Below are positions 14,927 through 23,587 of a stretch of DNA of 33,594 bases, piece by piece. Positions within the stretch are counted from its first letter, which is position 1, and each line of letters opens with the position of its first letter. The stretch spans positions 1-33,594 of the forward strand of contig JAXIPB010000184.1 of the NCBI GenBank assembly GCA_045403155.1, written 5' to 3'. The stretch comes from JAXIPB01 sp045403155 (GTDB lineage Bacteria; Actinomycetota; Actinomycetes; Mycobacteriales; Micromonosporaceae). The notes under the pieces are model-generated. The model saw only the letters and a program-made list of their open reading frames with translations, was not told the DNA's origin and did no database searches. The translations under genes were made by a program, and so were the position numbers.

Positions 14927-16429
14927 ATGAACCTGGCCAGCAACCTGATGCGCAGCGCAGAAGTCTTCCCGGATCGTCCGGCGATACGGCTGGACGCGGC
15001 GGTTCTGTCGTACCGGGCGCTCGAGGAGCGCAGCGCCCGAGTCTTCGGACTCTTGAAAGACCGTGGCATCCGGCCGGGTGACCGGGTCGCCGTGATGCTG
15101 CCGAACGTGCCGGAGTTCGCGACGATCTACCACGGCGTGCTTCGGGCCGGCGCCGTCGTCGTGCCAATGAATCCGCTGCTCAAGGCGCGGGAGGTCACCC
15201 ATTATCTGGCGGACTCCGGCGCTCGGTTGATCTTCGCCGGCTCGATGTGTGCCGAGGAGGCGCTGGCCGGTGCGGCGACCACCGTTGCCAACCACGTCAT
15301 CGTTGACGACCAATTCAATCGGACGCTCGACGCAGCCGATTCGCTCGCGGCCGTAAGGAATCGAACCAGCACCGACACTGCGGTGATCCTCTATACCTCG
15401 GGCACCACGGGGGAGCCCAAGGGGGCTGAGCTCACCCACGGCAACCTCGCCACCAACGTCGAGGTGACCGCGACCGACCTGCTTCGGGTTAGCTCAGAGG
15501 ATGTGATCTTCGGTGGACTGCCGCTGTTCCATTCGTTCGGTCAGACGTGTGGGCTCAATACGGCCGTGAGCGTTGGTGCCTGTCTCACCCTGGTGTCGCG
15601 CGTCACGCCGGAGAAGGCACTCGAGGTGCTCGTGCGGGATCGGGTCACGATCTTCGAAGGGGTGCCGACGATGTACGTTGCTCTCCTCGGCGCGCCAGAA
15701 CGGTCGATGCACGACGTCTCCTCGCTCCGCGTCTGTGTCTCCGGCGGGGCGGCACTACCGGTCGAGGTGCTTCGCGGCTTCGAGGCGGCGTTCGGCTGCA
15801 TGATTCTCGAGGGCTACGGGCTGTCGGAGACGTCGCCGGTGGCCTCGTTCAACCATCCTGATCGCGAGCGCAAGCCCGGCTCCATCGGAACGCCCATCCG
15901 CGGCGTCGCGATGCGGGTAATCGACGACAGCGGCCGAGACGTTGCGCCCGGCGAGGTCGGTGAGATAGCGATCCGCGGAGACAACGTGATGAAGGGATAC
16001 TGGCGTCGACCGCAGGCGAGCGCGGAGGCGATCCCCGACGGCTGGTTTCGAAGCGGTGACCTCGGTCGCATCGACAACGACGGCTACTTCTTCATCGTGG
16101 ACCGAAAGAAGGAGCTCATCATACGGGGCGGCTACAACGTCTACCCGCGCGAGATCGAGGAGGTTCTCTACGAGCACCCCGCGGTCCTTGAAGCCGCGGT
16201 GGTCGGCGTCCCGGACGGCTCGCTGGGCGAGGAGATCGGCGCGGCGGTGGTGCTCAAGCCGGAGTCGGGCGTCACCGTCGATGAGATCCGTGAGTATGTC
16301 AAGGCTCAGGTGGCCGCGTACAAGTACCCACGCCATGTCTGGCTCGAGAAGGCTCTCCCGAAGGGTCCGACAGGAAAGATTCTCAAGCGTGAGATCCGGC
16401 CACCCGTGCGAGACGGGATTGTGCGATGA
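14927..16429 (+). CDS. Long-chain fatty acid-CoA ligase (AMP-binding) family enzyme
   Basis: The 500-residue enzyme should activate a carboxylic acid with ATP to an acyl-adenylate and then to an acyl-CoA. The phosphate loop YTSGTTGEPKG is at 156-166; further motifs are LEGYGLSETSP, DGWFRSGDLG, FIVDRKKELIIRGGYNVYP and the C-terminal catalytic lysine in LPKGPTGKILKRE. It has the standard length of this family. ATG at 14927 follows GGAGG closely and is preferred over the frame opening at 14240, which lies antisense to the PucR gene. The stop overlaps the PHA synthase start by ATGA. It probably supplies acyl-CoA, made from exogenous or PHA-derived fatty acids, to the acyl-CoA dehydrogenase and PHA synthase. 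The chain length preferred is not known. Confidence 0.9.
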   Translation: MNLASNLMRSAEVFPDRPAIRLDAAVLSYRALEERSARVFGLLKDRGIRPGDRVAVMLPNVPEFATIYHGVLRAGAVVVPMNPLLKAREVTHYLADSGARLIFAGSMCAEEALAGAATTVANHVIVDDQFNRTLDAADSLAAVRNRTSTDTAVILYTSGTTGEPKGAELTHGNLATNVEVTATDLLRVSSEDVIFGGLPLFHSFGQTCGLNTAVSVGACLTLVSRVTPEKALEVLVRDRVTIFEGVPTMYVALLGAPERSMHDVSSLRVCVSGGAALPVEVLRGFEAAFGCMILEGYGLSETSPVASFNHPDRERKPGSIGTPIRGVAMRVIDDSGRDVAPGEVGEIAIRGDNVMKGYWRRPQASAEAIPDGWFRSGDLGRIDNDGYFFIVDRKKELIIRGGYNVYPREIEEVLYEHPAVLEAAVVGVPDGSLGEEIGAAVVLKPESGVTVDEIREYVKAQVAAYKYPRHVWLEKALPKGPTGKILKREIRPPVRDGIVR

Positions 16430-18123
16430 CCGGGCCGGCGCAGGATCCTTCCGGTGCCGACAACCTAGCGGCACCACTCGACACGCTGCTCGTGGACGCG
16501 GCGTTCGGACCGATCCGCAGCTTCTTGCCGGACGCGTCGACGGTGAAGCTCGCCGCTCGCCTGATCCGCCGGCCCGTGACGACCGGCCGGCGGCTGGGCA
16601 CACTCGCGGCGGATCTGGGCCGGATCGGCACGGGTGCGTCCCGACTCGAACCCGCACCGCGGGATCGCCGCTTCGCCGACCCTGCCTGGCGGCAGAACCC
16701 GTTGCTGCGCCGCGTCGTGCAGTCCTATCTCGCCGCCGCCGGGACCATCAACGAGCTCGTCGACGACGCCGACCTGGCCCGGCGTGACGACCAGCGCATT
16801 CGATTTCTCGCAGAGAATCTGCTCGAGGCGCTTTCGCCGAGCAACGTCCCGCTGCTCAACCCGGCGTCGGCGAAGGAGGCGATCGACACCGCCGGACTCA
16901 GCTTCGTCCGGGGAGTTCGCAATCTCGTGCGCGACCTCGCTCAACCTCCGCGTGTCCCGCAGATGGTCGACACGTCAGCTTTCACCGTCGGCGAGAACCT
17001 CGCGGCAACGCCGGGCGCGGTCGTGCTCCGAACGGACGTCTTCGAGCTGATCCAATACACCCCGCAGACCCCGACCGTTCGCGAGGTGCCACTGCTGCTC
17101 GTTCCGCCGACGATCAACAAGTACTACGCCATCGACCTGGCTCCAGGCCGAAGCTGGATCGAGCATCTGGTGCGATCGGGGCAGCAGGCCTTCACACTCT
17201 CGTGGCGAAACCCCGACGCCCGGCACGCCGATTGGGGCCTGGACACATATGTGCGAGCGGTAGTCGAGGCGCTCGACGCGATCGCGCGTATCTGCCGGAC
17301 GGAGCGGGCGGTGCTGACCGGCATCTGCTCGGGCGGCATCATCGCAAGCCTGGTCGCCGAGCACCTGGCCGGCTCCGACCGACTGGCGGGTCTCGGCCTC
17401 GCCGTCACGGTGCTCGACCACCGGCAGGCTGGTGTCCCGGCGGCGCTGATCGACCGGCGCCTCGCCACCGCCGCCACATTCATGTCTCGGCGGCGCGGGT
17501 ATCTGGACGGGCGAGTTCTGGGTGAGATCTTCGCGTGGCTCCGTCCGGGGGACCTGGTGTGGAGCTACTGGGTCAACAATTACCTGCTCGGGCGCGTCCC
17601 ACCGGCGTTCGACGTGTTGTTTTGGAACGCCGACACGACTCGGATGAGTGCCCGGCTACACGCCGACTTCGTTGACCTCGTGATCCACAATCGACTCGTC
17701 CCGGCGGGCTCCACGGTCGTTCTCGGCCGGCCGGTCGCTCTCGGTGCTGTCAACGTCGACGCGTATGTCGTCGCCGGCATCGCCGATCACATCACCCCCT
17801 GGCAGAGCTGCTTCCGGACCTGCTCGCTGCTCGGCGGGCCGACGCGATTCGTTCTGTCGACCAGTGGTCACATCGCGGCGCTCGTGAATCCGCCGGACAA
17901 CCCCAAGGCGACGTACCAGGTCAACGATCAGGCCGCGGATTCGCCTGTTGACTCGGAGGAGTGGATTCGCGGCGCCCGCACCGAGCGCGGCAGCTGGTGG
18001 CCGGACTTCGTTGCCTGGCTCAGCCAGCGCAGCGGTGCCGACCGTAAGGCGCCGCGAAGGCTGGGCAGCCGGGGGTTCCCACCACTCATCGCCGCGCCCG
18101 GCACTTACGTCTTCGACCGGTGA
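16426..18123 (+). CDS. phaC: Poly(3-hydroxyalkanoate) synthase (PhaC)
   Basis: The 565-residue enzyme polymerises (R)-3-hydroxyacyl-CoA into polyester granules. The modified lipase box is GICSGG with catalytic Cys301; Asp454 in ADHITPW and His482 in STSGHIAALVNPP complete the triad. PhaC N-terminal features include VPPTINKYYAIDLAP and WIEHLVRSGQQAFTLSWRNP around residues 226-262. Length fits class I or II synthases, which need no PhaE or PhaR partner. ATG at 16426 overlaps the preceding stop (ATGA), so expression is coupled with the ligase. The acyl-CoA dehydrogenase follows 9 bp downstream and PhaZ after that, so the group forms an operon for PHA turnover. Whether it makes short or medium chains is not clear; the PhaZ partner favours medium chains. 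Confidence 0.92.
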   Translation: MTGPAQDPSGADNLAAPLDTLLVDAAFGPIRSFLPDASTVKLAARLIRRPVTTGRRLGTLAADLGRIGTGASRLEPAPRDRRFADPAWRQNPLLRRVVQSYLAAAGTINELVDDADLARRDDQRIRFLAENLLEALSPSNVPLLNPASAKEAIDTAGLSFVRGVRNLVRDLAQPPRVPQMVDTSAFTVGENLAATPGAVVLRTDVFELIQYTPQTPTVREVPLLLVPPTINKYYAIDLAPGRSWIEHLVRSGQQAFTLSWRNPDARHADWGLDTYVRAVVEALDAIARICRTERAVLTGICSGGIIASLVAEHLAGSDRLAGLGLAVTVLDHRQAGVPAALIDRRLATAATFMSRRRGYLDGRVLGEIFAWLRPGDLVWSYWVNNYLLGRVPPAFDVLFWNADTTRMSARLHADFVDLVIHNRLVPAGSTVVLGRPVALGAVNVDAYVVAGIADHITPWQSCFRTCSLLGGPTRFVLSTSGHIAALVNPPDNPKATYQVNDQAADSPVDSEEWIRGARTERGSWWPDFVAWLSQRSGADRKAPRRLGSRGFPPLIAAPGTYVFDR

Positions 18124-18132
18124 GGAATCATC

Positions 18133-19317
18133 ATGTACGAGAACATCGGCCGCTCGCTCGGCACCGACTACTTCCGTATCGCCGATCAGCTCACCGCCGC
18201 GGAGCTGGATGCGTGGCGACGTACCCGTGACTTCGTCGATGACGAGGTGCTCCCGGTCATCAACGATTATTGGGAGCGGGCGGAATTTCCGTTTTCATTG
18301 GTTGAGAGGCTGGCCAAGCTGGACGTGGTCGGTGACGGAATCGAAGGCTACGGCTGCCCGCAGATGAGCCCGATCGCTGCCGGACTGGTCCACATGGAAC
18401 TCAACCGGGGTGACGGGAGCCTGGGCACCTTCCTCGGGATTCAGGCCGGCCTGGCGATGCGCTCGATCGCGAAACTCGGATCCACCGCGCAGAAGCGCCG
18501 GTGGTTGCCGCCGATGGCCCGCCTGGAGAAGATCGGCGCGTTCGCCCTCACGGAGCCGCTGCATGGGTCGGACGCCGTCTCGCTCGAGACATCCGCGCGT
18601 CGAGACGGCGACTTCTGGATCCTCAATGGCCAGAAGAGGTGGATCGGCAACGGCACGATCGCCGACGTGGTTGTGCTCTGGGCTCGCGACACCGCCGACG
18701 GCAAGGTCAAGGGCTTCCTCATCGAGAAGGGCGCCCAGGGGTTCGCGGCGCGGCGGATGGATGGTAAGGGCTCGCTGCGCGCGGTGTGGCAGGCCGAGAT
18801 CGACCTGTACGACGTGCGCGTCGCCGACGCGAATCGGCTCCCTCGGGCGCGTAGTTTCGCCGACGCCGCCACCGTGCTGGCCGGAACGCGCAACACCGTC
18901 GCCTGGGCGGCGCTCGGTCACGCCACCGCCGCGTACGACGCCGCCATGGCGTACAGCCGGCAACGGGTGCAGTTCGGCAAGCCGCTGGTGAGCTTCCAAA
19001 TCGTGCAGGACCGGTTAGTCAAGATTCTGGCCGAGGTCTGCGCGATGCAGCTGTACTGCCTGCGTCTCGGGCGGCTCATGGAGGAAGGCAAGCTGAGCGA
19101 CACGATCGCGGCGCTGGCGAAGATGCATAACACCCGGGCGGCCCGCAGGGTCGTCGCCGACGCCCGGGATCTCCTGGGAGGCAATGGCATCCTGCTCGAC
19201 TATCACGTCATGCGGCATATGGCCGACGTGGAGGCCATCCACACGTACGAGGGCACCGAGACCATTCAGACCCTCATCGTCGGACGGGATATCACCGGTG
19301 TGGGCGCGTTCACGTAG
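18133..19317 (+). CDS. Acyl-CoA dehydrogenase family protein (glutaryl-CoA dehydrogenase-like)
   Basis: The 394-residue flavoprotein oxidises an acyl-CoA to an enoyl-CoA. TEPLHGSDAVS (140-150) forms the FAD/substrate site, ILNGQKRWIGNGTIADV (163-179) the middle beta domain, and the catalytic base is Glu373 in HTYEGTETIQTLIVGRDITG, at the position used by glutaryl-CoA-type members. RQRVQFGKPLVSFQIVQDRL is the usual C-terminal helix signature. Length is standard. ATG at 18133 lies 9 bp after the PHA synthase stop. In this operon it likely oxidises the CoA esters made by the ligase. No electron-transfer flavoprotein genes are nearby, so it would use those encoded elsewhere. Confidence 0.9.
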   Translation: MYENIGRSLGTDYFRIADQLTAAELDAWRRTRDFVDDEVLPVINDYWERAEFPFSLVERLAKLDVVGDGIEGYGCPQMSPIAAGLVHMELNRGDGSLGTFLGIQAGLAMRSIAKLGSTAQKRRWLPPMARLEKIGAFALTEPLHGSDAVSLETSARRDGDFWILNGQKRWIGNGTIADVVVLWARDTADGKVKGFLIEKGAQGFAARRMDGKGSLRAVWQAEIDLYDVRVADANRLPRARSFADAATVLAGTRNTVAWAALGHATAAYDAAMAYSRQRVQFGKPLVSFQIVQDRLVKILAEVCAMQLYCLRLGRLMEEGKLSDTIAALAKMHNTRAARRVVADARDLLGGNGILLDYHVMRHMADVEAIHTYEGTETIQTLIVGRDITGVGAFT

Positions 19318-19330
19318 GGCCAAGCGGAAC

Positions 19331-20122
19331 GTGCGCGTTGTTGACGTCGACGGCGTGCGTCTGCGCGTCTCGGTCCGCGGCGACGGGCGACCGTTGCTCC
19401 TGCTGATGGGAATCGGCGGCAATATGGCGATGTGGGAGCCGTTCGAGGAGCGGCTCGACCCCGCCCTTGTGCAGACGATCACCGTTGACGCCCCAGGCAC
19501 GGGCGGATCAGGTCCGTACCGGTGGCCGAGGCGAATGCGCGGACTGGCACGCACAATGGACGTCCTGCTTCATGAGCTTGGCTCTGCCCGCGTGGACGTG
19601 CTCGGCGTGTCCTTCGGCGGCGTTCTCGCCCAGCAACTCGCCCATCAAGCCCCGAATCGGGTGCGGCGACTCGTGCTGGCGGCGACTGGTCCCGGGCTTG
19701 GAGGGGTGCCAGGCTCGCCTCGTGTCCTGCTCGCCCTCGCCACGCCGCGTCGGTACACCCAGCCCGATTACTTCCGCCGAATCGCCGCCGACATCTACGG
19801 CGGTGATGCCCGCCGCAACCCCGACGCCGCGTTGCATGGATCGCTGGCGCGATTCGTCAAGGCACCGTCGATGAGTGGCTACATCGCGCAGCTTTACGCG
19901 ATCTCTGGCTGGACCAGCCTCCCGTGGTTGAGCCGGCTTCGGCAGCCGACGCTCGTGATCGCCGGCGACGACGACCCCATCGTTCCCGTCGTGAATGCCC
20001 GGATGCTCCGCCGGCTGATCCCGGACTCACGGCTTCATATCGTTGCGGGCGGTGGCCACCTTTTCCTGCTCGAACGACCGGCCGAGATGGCAGACCTCGT
20101 GACGCGATTCCTGAGCGACTGA
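19331..20122 (+). CDS. phaZ: Intracellular PHA depolymerase-like alpha/beta hydrolase (PhaZ)
   Basis: The 263-residue protein matches intracellular medium-chain PHA depolymerases along its length: LLLLMGIGGNMAMWEPFEE (22-40), VDAPGTGGSGPYRWPRR (52-68), the lipase box GVSFGG with Ser94, LATPRRYTQPDYFRRIAADI (136-155), GWTSLPWLSRLRQPTLVIAG (193-212), acidic D213-D215 and His243 in GGGHLFLLERP. It degrades stored PHA to 3-hydroxyacids. GTG at 19331 begins the conserved region; the frame is open further upstream but that overlaps the dehydrogenase gene. It lies 13 bp after that gene. The presence of both phaC and phaZ in one unit indicates PHA is both made and mobilised here. Confidence 0.88.
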   Translation: MRVVDVDGVRLRVSVRGDGRPLLLLMGIGGNMAMWEPFEERLDPALVQTITVDAPGTGGSGPYRWPRRMRGLARTMDVLLHELGSARVDVLGVSFGGVLAQQLAHQAPNRVRRLVLAATGPGLGGVPGSPRVLLALATPRRYTQPDYFRRIAADIYGGDARRNPDAALHGSLARFVKAPSMSGYIAQLYAISGWTSLPWLSRLRQPTLVIAGDDDPIVPVVNARMLRRLIPDSRLHIVAGGGHLFLLERPAEMADLVTRFLSD

Positions 20123-20132
20123 GGCGCGCTCG

Positions 20133-20138
20133 TAGACT
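20133..20138 (+). promoter_or_regulatory. Putative -10 box of the response regulator-flavoprotein gene (leaderless)
   Basis: TAGACT ends 6 nt before the ATG at 20145, placing transcription start at the ATG. It lies only 10 bp after the phaZ stop, so this gene may be transcribed separately from the PHA operon. Confidence 0.45.
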
Positions 20139-20144
20139 GACCGC

Positions 20145-21803
20145 ATGAGCAAACCGGCTATTCTGACGGTCGACGACGATTCCGTCGTGGCCGCGGCGAT
20201 CGCCAGGGACCTGCACGCACGCTACGGGAACGAGTACTACATCGTCTCCACCACCTCGGGCAGCGGCGCGTTGGGAGCGCTGGCCAAGCTTGCCTTGCGC
20301 AACCAGCCGGTGGCACTGATAGCGGCGGACCAACGCATGCCGGGCATGACCGGCATCGAGATGTTGGCGCAGGCGCGTGCCGATGCGCCGGGCGCGAAGT
20401 TCCTTCTGCTCACGGCCTACGCCGACACCGAAGTCGCCATCAAGGCGATCAACGATATCGGCCTCGACTACTACCTGCTCAAGCCGTGGGATCCGCCCGA
20501 GGAACGGTTGTTTCCCGTCCTGGACGACCTCCTCGGCGACTGGCGGCGGGCCAACCCAGACCACACGTCCGACCTGCGTGTGATCGGGCACCGCTGGTCG
20601 GTCCGCAGCCACGAGATCAAGACGTTTCTGGCCCGCAACTACGTCCCGTACCACTGGTACGACATCGAGCGCGATGCCGAGGGACGGCGCCTGAGCGATC
20701 TCGCGGAGGCGACGTCGGCCGACTTCCCGCTGGTCCTTGTGCCCGATGGCGAGACCCTCCGCGCGCCCACGGCGCTCGACCTTGCGACGTCGCTCGGCCT
20801 GCGCACGAAGGCCGAGCAACCCTTGTACGACGTATGCATCGTTGGCGGTGGCCCGGCCGGCCTGGCCGCCGCGGTGTACGCCGCGTCGGAGGGGTTAAGC
20901 GCGGTCGTGGTGGAGCGCGAGGCGCCGGGCGGTCAGGCGGGGCAGAGCGCGGCGATCGAGAACTATCTTGGGTTCCCAAGAGGACTGACCGGCTCGGACC
21001 TCACCCAGCGGGCGGTCGCTCAAGTGTCGCGGTTCGGGGCCGAAATGGTTGTGGCCCGAGACGTCGTCGGCCTTCAAACTCGTGGCCCGGTGCACGCGGT
21101 GCAACTGGACGGTTCGGGGGAGATCGAGGCACGCACGCTCATTGTTGCGACCGGCGTGTCGTACCGGCGACTTGAGGCACCGGGTATCGACGCACTGACC
21201 GGCCAGGGCGTTTACTACGGCGCGACCGCCAGCGATGCCAGCCAGTGTCAGGGCGACGACGTCTACATCACCGGCGCTGCCAACTCGGCCGGTCAGGCCG
21301 CGCTCAGTCTCGCTCGCTTCGCCAAGCGCGTCGTTCTGGTCGTACGGGCGGCGACGCTCGTGTCGACAATGTCGCAGTATCTCGTCGAAAGAATCGCGGC
21401 GGCGCCCAACATCGACGTGCGGTTCCGAAGCGAGGTCGTCGCATGCCGCGGGGAGTCCCACCTCGAAGCACTGACGTTGGCCGACGGGGAGACAGGTGTC
21501 CGCGAGGAGGTGCCATCGAGTTGGCTGTTCGTCTTCATCGGCGGCTCGCCGCGAACGGACTGGCTCGGCTCCGACATTGTCCGCGACCGCGTGGGGTTCA
21601 TCGTGACCGGCCAGGACCTGCATAATTCGGCCTACCCCCAGCGGTGGCCGTTGATCCGTGAGCCGTTCGCCCTTGAGACGAGTGCGCCGGGCGTGTTCGC
21701 CGCCGGCGACGTCAGGCTCGACTCCATGAAGCGCGTCGCGTCAGCCGTGGGCGAGGGCGCCATGGCGATCTACCTTGTGCACCGCTACCTGGCCACCGTG
21801 TGA
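20145..21803 (+). CDS. Fused response regulator/thioredoxin reductase-like flavoprotein
   Basis: The 552-residue protein has a CheY-like receiver domain (1-125) with acidic pocket D10-D12, phospho-acceptor Asp62 in AADQRMPGMTG, Thr90 and Lys113, all standard. After a linker (about 145-222) that looks like a degenerate glutaredoxin/thioredoxin-type fold without a CxxC comes a thioredoxin-reductase-like flavoprotein domain: VCIVGGGPAGLAAAVYA (230-246), TLIVATGVSYRR and GVFAAGDVR. The active-site CxxC of true thioredoxin reductase is missing: YYGATASDASQCQG (358-370) replaces the CATC segment, so classical thioredoxin reduction is unlikely. ATG at 20145 is set by a -10 box six nt upstream. The stop overlaps the histidine kinase start, so the two form a two-component pair. 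Confidence 0.88.
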   Translation: MSKPAILTVDDDSVVAAAIARDLHARYGNEYYIVSTTSGSGALGALAKLALRNQPVALIAADQRMPGMTGIEMLAQARADAPGAKFLLLTAYADTEVAIKAINDIGLDYYLLKPWDPPEERLFPVLDDLLGDWRRANPDHTSDLRVIGHRWSVRSHEIKTFLARNYVPYHWYDIERDAEGRRLSDLAEATSADFPLVLVPDGETLRAPTALDLATSLGLRTKAEQPLYDVCIVGGGPAGLAAAVYAASEGLSAVVVEREAPGGQAGQSAAIENYLGFPRGLTGSDLTQRAVAQVSRFGAEMVVARDVVGLQTRGPVHAVQLDGSGEIEARTLIVATGVSYRRLEAPGIDALTGQGVYYGATASDASQCQGDDVYITGAANSAGQAALSLARFAKRVVLVVRAATLVSTMSQYLVERIAAAPNIDVRFRSEVVACRGESHLEALTLADGETGVREEVPSSWLFVFIGGSPRTDWLGSDIVRDRVGFIVTGQDLHNSAYPQRWPLIREPFALETSAPGVFAAGDVRLDSMKRVASAVGEGAMAIYLVHRYLATV

Positions 21804-23197
21804 TGTCGATCGACGAACTTCGCCCGCTCGGCCTCTTCGACGGTCTGAGCGAGACGCAGCTGGCCGAACTCGTCGCAGGCGGCACCGAGGTAGCCATCGA
21901 GCCCGGCGTCGACCTCTTCCAGGACGGCGACCACGCTGACTTCTGGTGGGTCCTGATCGACGGTGCCATCGACCTCGTCCGCTTCGTCGGCCGCGAGTAC
22001 GTCGTGGTTGGGAGAATGGACGTCCCCGGCCGGTGGGCCGGTGGGTTCCGCGCTTGGGACGAGGATGGTGTCTATCTCGCGACTGGCCGGGGTGTGACAG
22101 CCGGGCGGGTGTTCCGGTTGCCAGCCGCCGTGTTGCGACAGCTCTCCTTCGCCTGGTTCCCCTTCGGCGGGCGCCTCATCGAAGGGTTGTACCGCACGGC
22201 GCGCACCATCGAGTCGACGGTGCGGCAACGCGAGTCCCTCGTGACTCTCGGAACGCTTGCCGCCGGCCTGGCGCATGAGATCAACAATCCATCGGCGGCC
22301 GCCGCCCGGGCCGTGGACGGGTTGGCGGACGCGATTCAGACTCTGGTGTCGACGGTCGGTCAGCTAGCCAGGAACGAGGTGACGGCCGCTCAGTTCGCGG
22401 CGCTCGACGAGCTCCGTCGCGACATCGAAACACCGACGGAGGTTTTGGATCCGGTGGAAGTGGCCGACCGGCAGGAGGCGTTGTCGTCGTGGCTCACCCG
22501 CCGCGGCGTGGATCGTGGCTGGGCCATCGCTCCCGCCCTGGCCGCAGCGGGAGTCGATGTCGAATGGAGTGTTCGCGCGGAGGCGGTGCTCGATGCGACC
22601 TACCTGCGGCCCGGTCTCGAATACGTCGCGAGCACCCTGACCGTCGCTACGTTGCTATCGGAGATGCGAGAGGCGACGCGACGCGTCACTCAACTCGTCG
22701 GTGCTGTGCGGTCATACTCTCAGATGGATCGCGCGTCGACACAGCTCATAAACGTAACGGACGGTCTCGACAGCACGCTGACCATCCTCGGACACATGAT
22801 TGGCCAAGGAGTCACGGTCGTTCGCGACTACGGCTCTGGTACCCCGGCCGTCTATGCGAACGCCGGCGAGCTCAATCAGGTTTGGACCAACCTCATCCAC
22901 AACGCGGTCGACGCGATGGACGGAGCGGGGACCCTGCGCGTGACTACGCGCGCCGACGGCGATGCGGTCGTCGTCGAGATCGGGGACGATGGTCCGGGCA
23001 TGCCACCGCAGGTCGCGGCACGCGCGTTCGAGGCGTTCTACTCGACCAAGGATGTCGGCAAGGGCACTGGGCTCGGGCTCGACATCGCTCGCCGCATCGT
23101 GGTGGAGCGCCACGGCGGCACGATCACCATCGATTCCCGACCGGGTGACACCGTGTTGATGGTCCGGCTGCCGGTGCGGGATCGTCAGACCAGCTGA
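21803..23197 (+). CDS. Soluble histidine kinase with N-terminal cyclic-nucleotide-binding-type domain
   Basis: The 464-residue product begins with a Crp/cNMP-like beta-roll domain (about 1-115; PLGLFDGLSETQLAELVAGG, then GVDLFQDGDHADFWWVLIDG) and continues with a histidine kinase: H-box LAAGLAHEINNPSAAAARA with the phospho-accepting His at 158, N-box VWTNLIHNAVDAMDG, G1 IGDDGPGMPPQVA and G2 GKGTGLGLDIARRIV. No transmembrane segment is seen, so it is a cytosolic sensor, presumably phosphorylating the receiver of the gene just upstream. ATG at 21803 overlaps the previous stop by one base (TGATG), and a GTG three bases earlier (21800) is an alternative start. Its ligand is not known; the Crp-like domain could bind cyclic nucleotide or another effector. 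Confidence 0.88.
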   Translation: MSIDELRPLGLFDGLSETQLAELVAGGTEVAIEPGVDLFQDGDHADFWWVLIDGAIDLVRFVGREYVVVGRMDVPGRWAGGFRAWDEDGVYLATGRGVTAGRVFRLPAAVLRQLSFAWFPFGGRLIEGLYRTARTIESTVRQRESLVTLGTLAAGLAHEINNPSAAAARAVDGLADAIQTLVSTVGQLARNEVTAAQFAALDELRRDIETPTEVLDPVEVADRQEALSSWLTRRGVDRGWAIAPALAAAGVDVEWSVRAEAVLDATYLRPGLEYVASTLTVATLLSEMREATRRVTQLVGAVRSYSQMDRASTQLINVTDGLDSTLTILGHMIGQGVTVVRDYGSGTPAVYANAGELNQVWTNLIHNAVDAMDGAGTLRVTTRADGDAVVVEIGDDGPGMPPQVAARAFEAFYSTKDVGKGTGLGLDIARRIVVERHGGTITIDSRPGDTVLMVRLPVRDRQTS

Positions 23198-23587
23198 AGG
23201 TTCTCGTGCGCGCGGGGAGTTGCCAGCACTCGTGTGCGGCCCAGGCGCAGCGCATCCCCGAGCTTGCAGCGCTCTGCTCATGGTGCTCGAGGGCCGCGGC
23301 ATCCGGATCACCAAACGCGCCCGAGCGCGTATCACCGACTGCACCGATCTCGGCCAGATCGCCTGGTCCGGTGCGAAACCCATCGAAACCACCGGAGTAC
23401 TTCCAAATCAGGGCACTAGCCAGCAGTCACTCCGTCGTTGGAACCTGGGTGGAGGTTTCCTAATCGCGACGAGGGCGGTAGCGTAGCCGAACGCTGACGG
23501 GCCGTGCGTCCGCCGGCTGCGCGGCGTGCAGGGGGCTGGCGAAGCTCATCCACCGGCATCATGTCGCCGACATTGGAGGATGATTGC
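23198..23587. other. Intergenic stretch with a probable gene remnant
   Basis: This 390-bp stretch has no intact gene. A plus-strand frame (23220-23486) contains LLMVLEGRGIRITKRARARI and DCTDLGQIAWSGAK; this resembles the C-terminal helices of proteins with the pattern ARG...R...C(T/R)DLDQL...W, a tail I associate with Rpn/DUF4351-type proteins. It would be a decayed 3' end. The last part carries the ribosome binding site of the coiled-coil gene, GGAGG, just before 23588. Confidence 0.4.
23220..23486 (+). pseudogene. Possible remnant of a DUF4351/Rpn-like protein C-terminus
   Basis: The open frame has no ribosome binding site and no conserved start. Residues from LLMVLEGRGI to DCTDLGQIAW (about 23277-23355) recall the last 40 residues of Rpn/DUF4351-type proteins, where a CTDLDQL motif is followed by a tryptophan. 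The flanking residues do not match anything. The identification is from memory of the tail pattern and could be wrong; the frame may also be chance. Confidence 0.3.
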
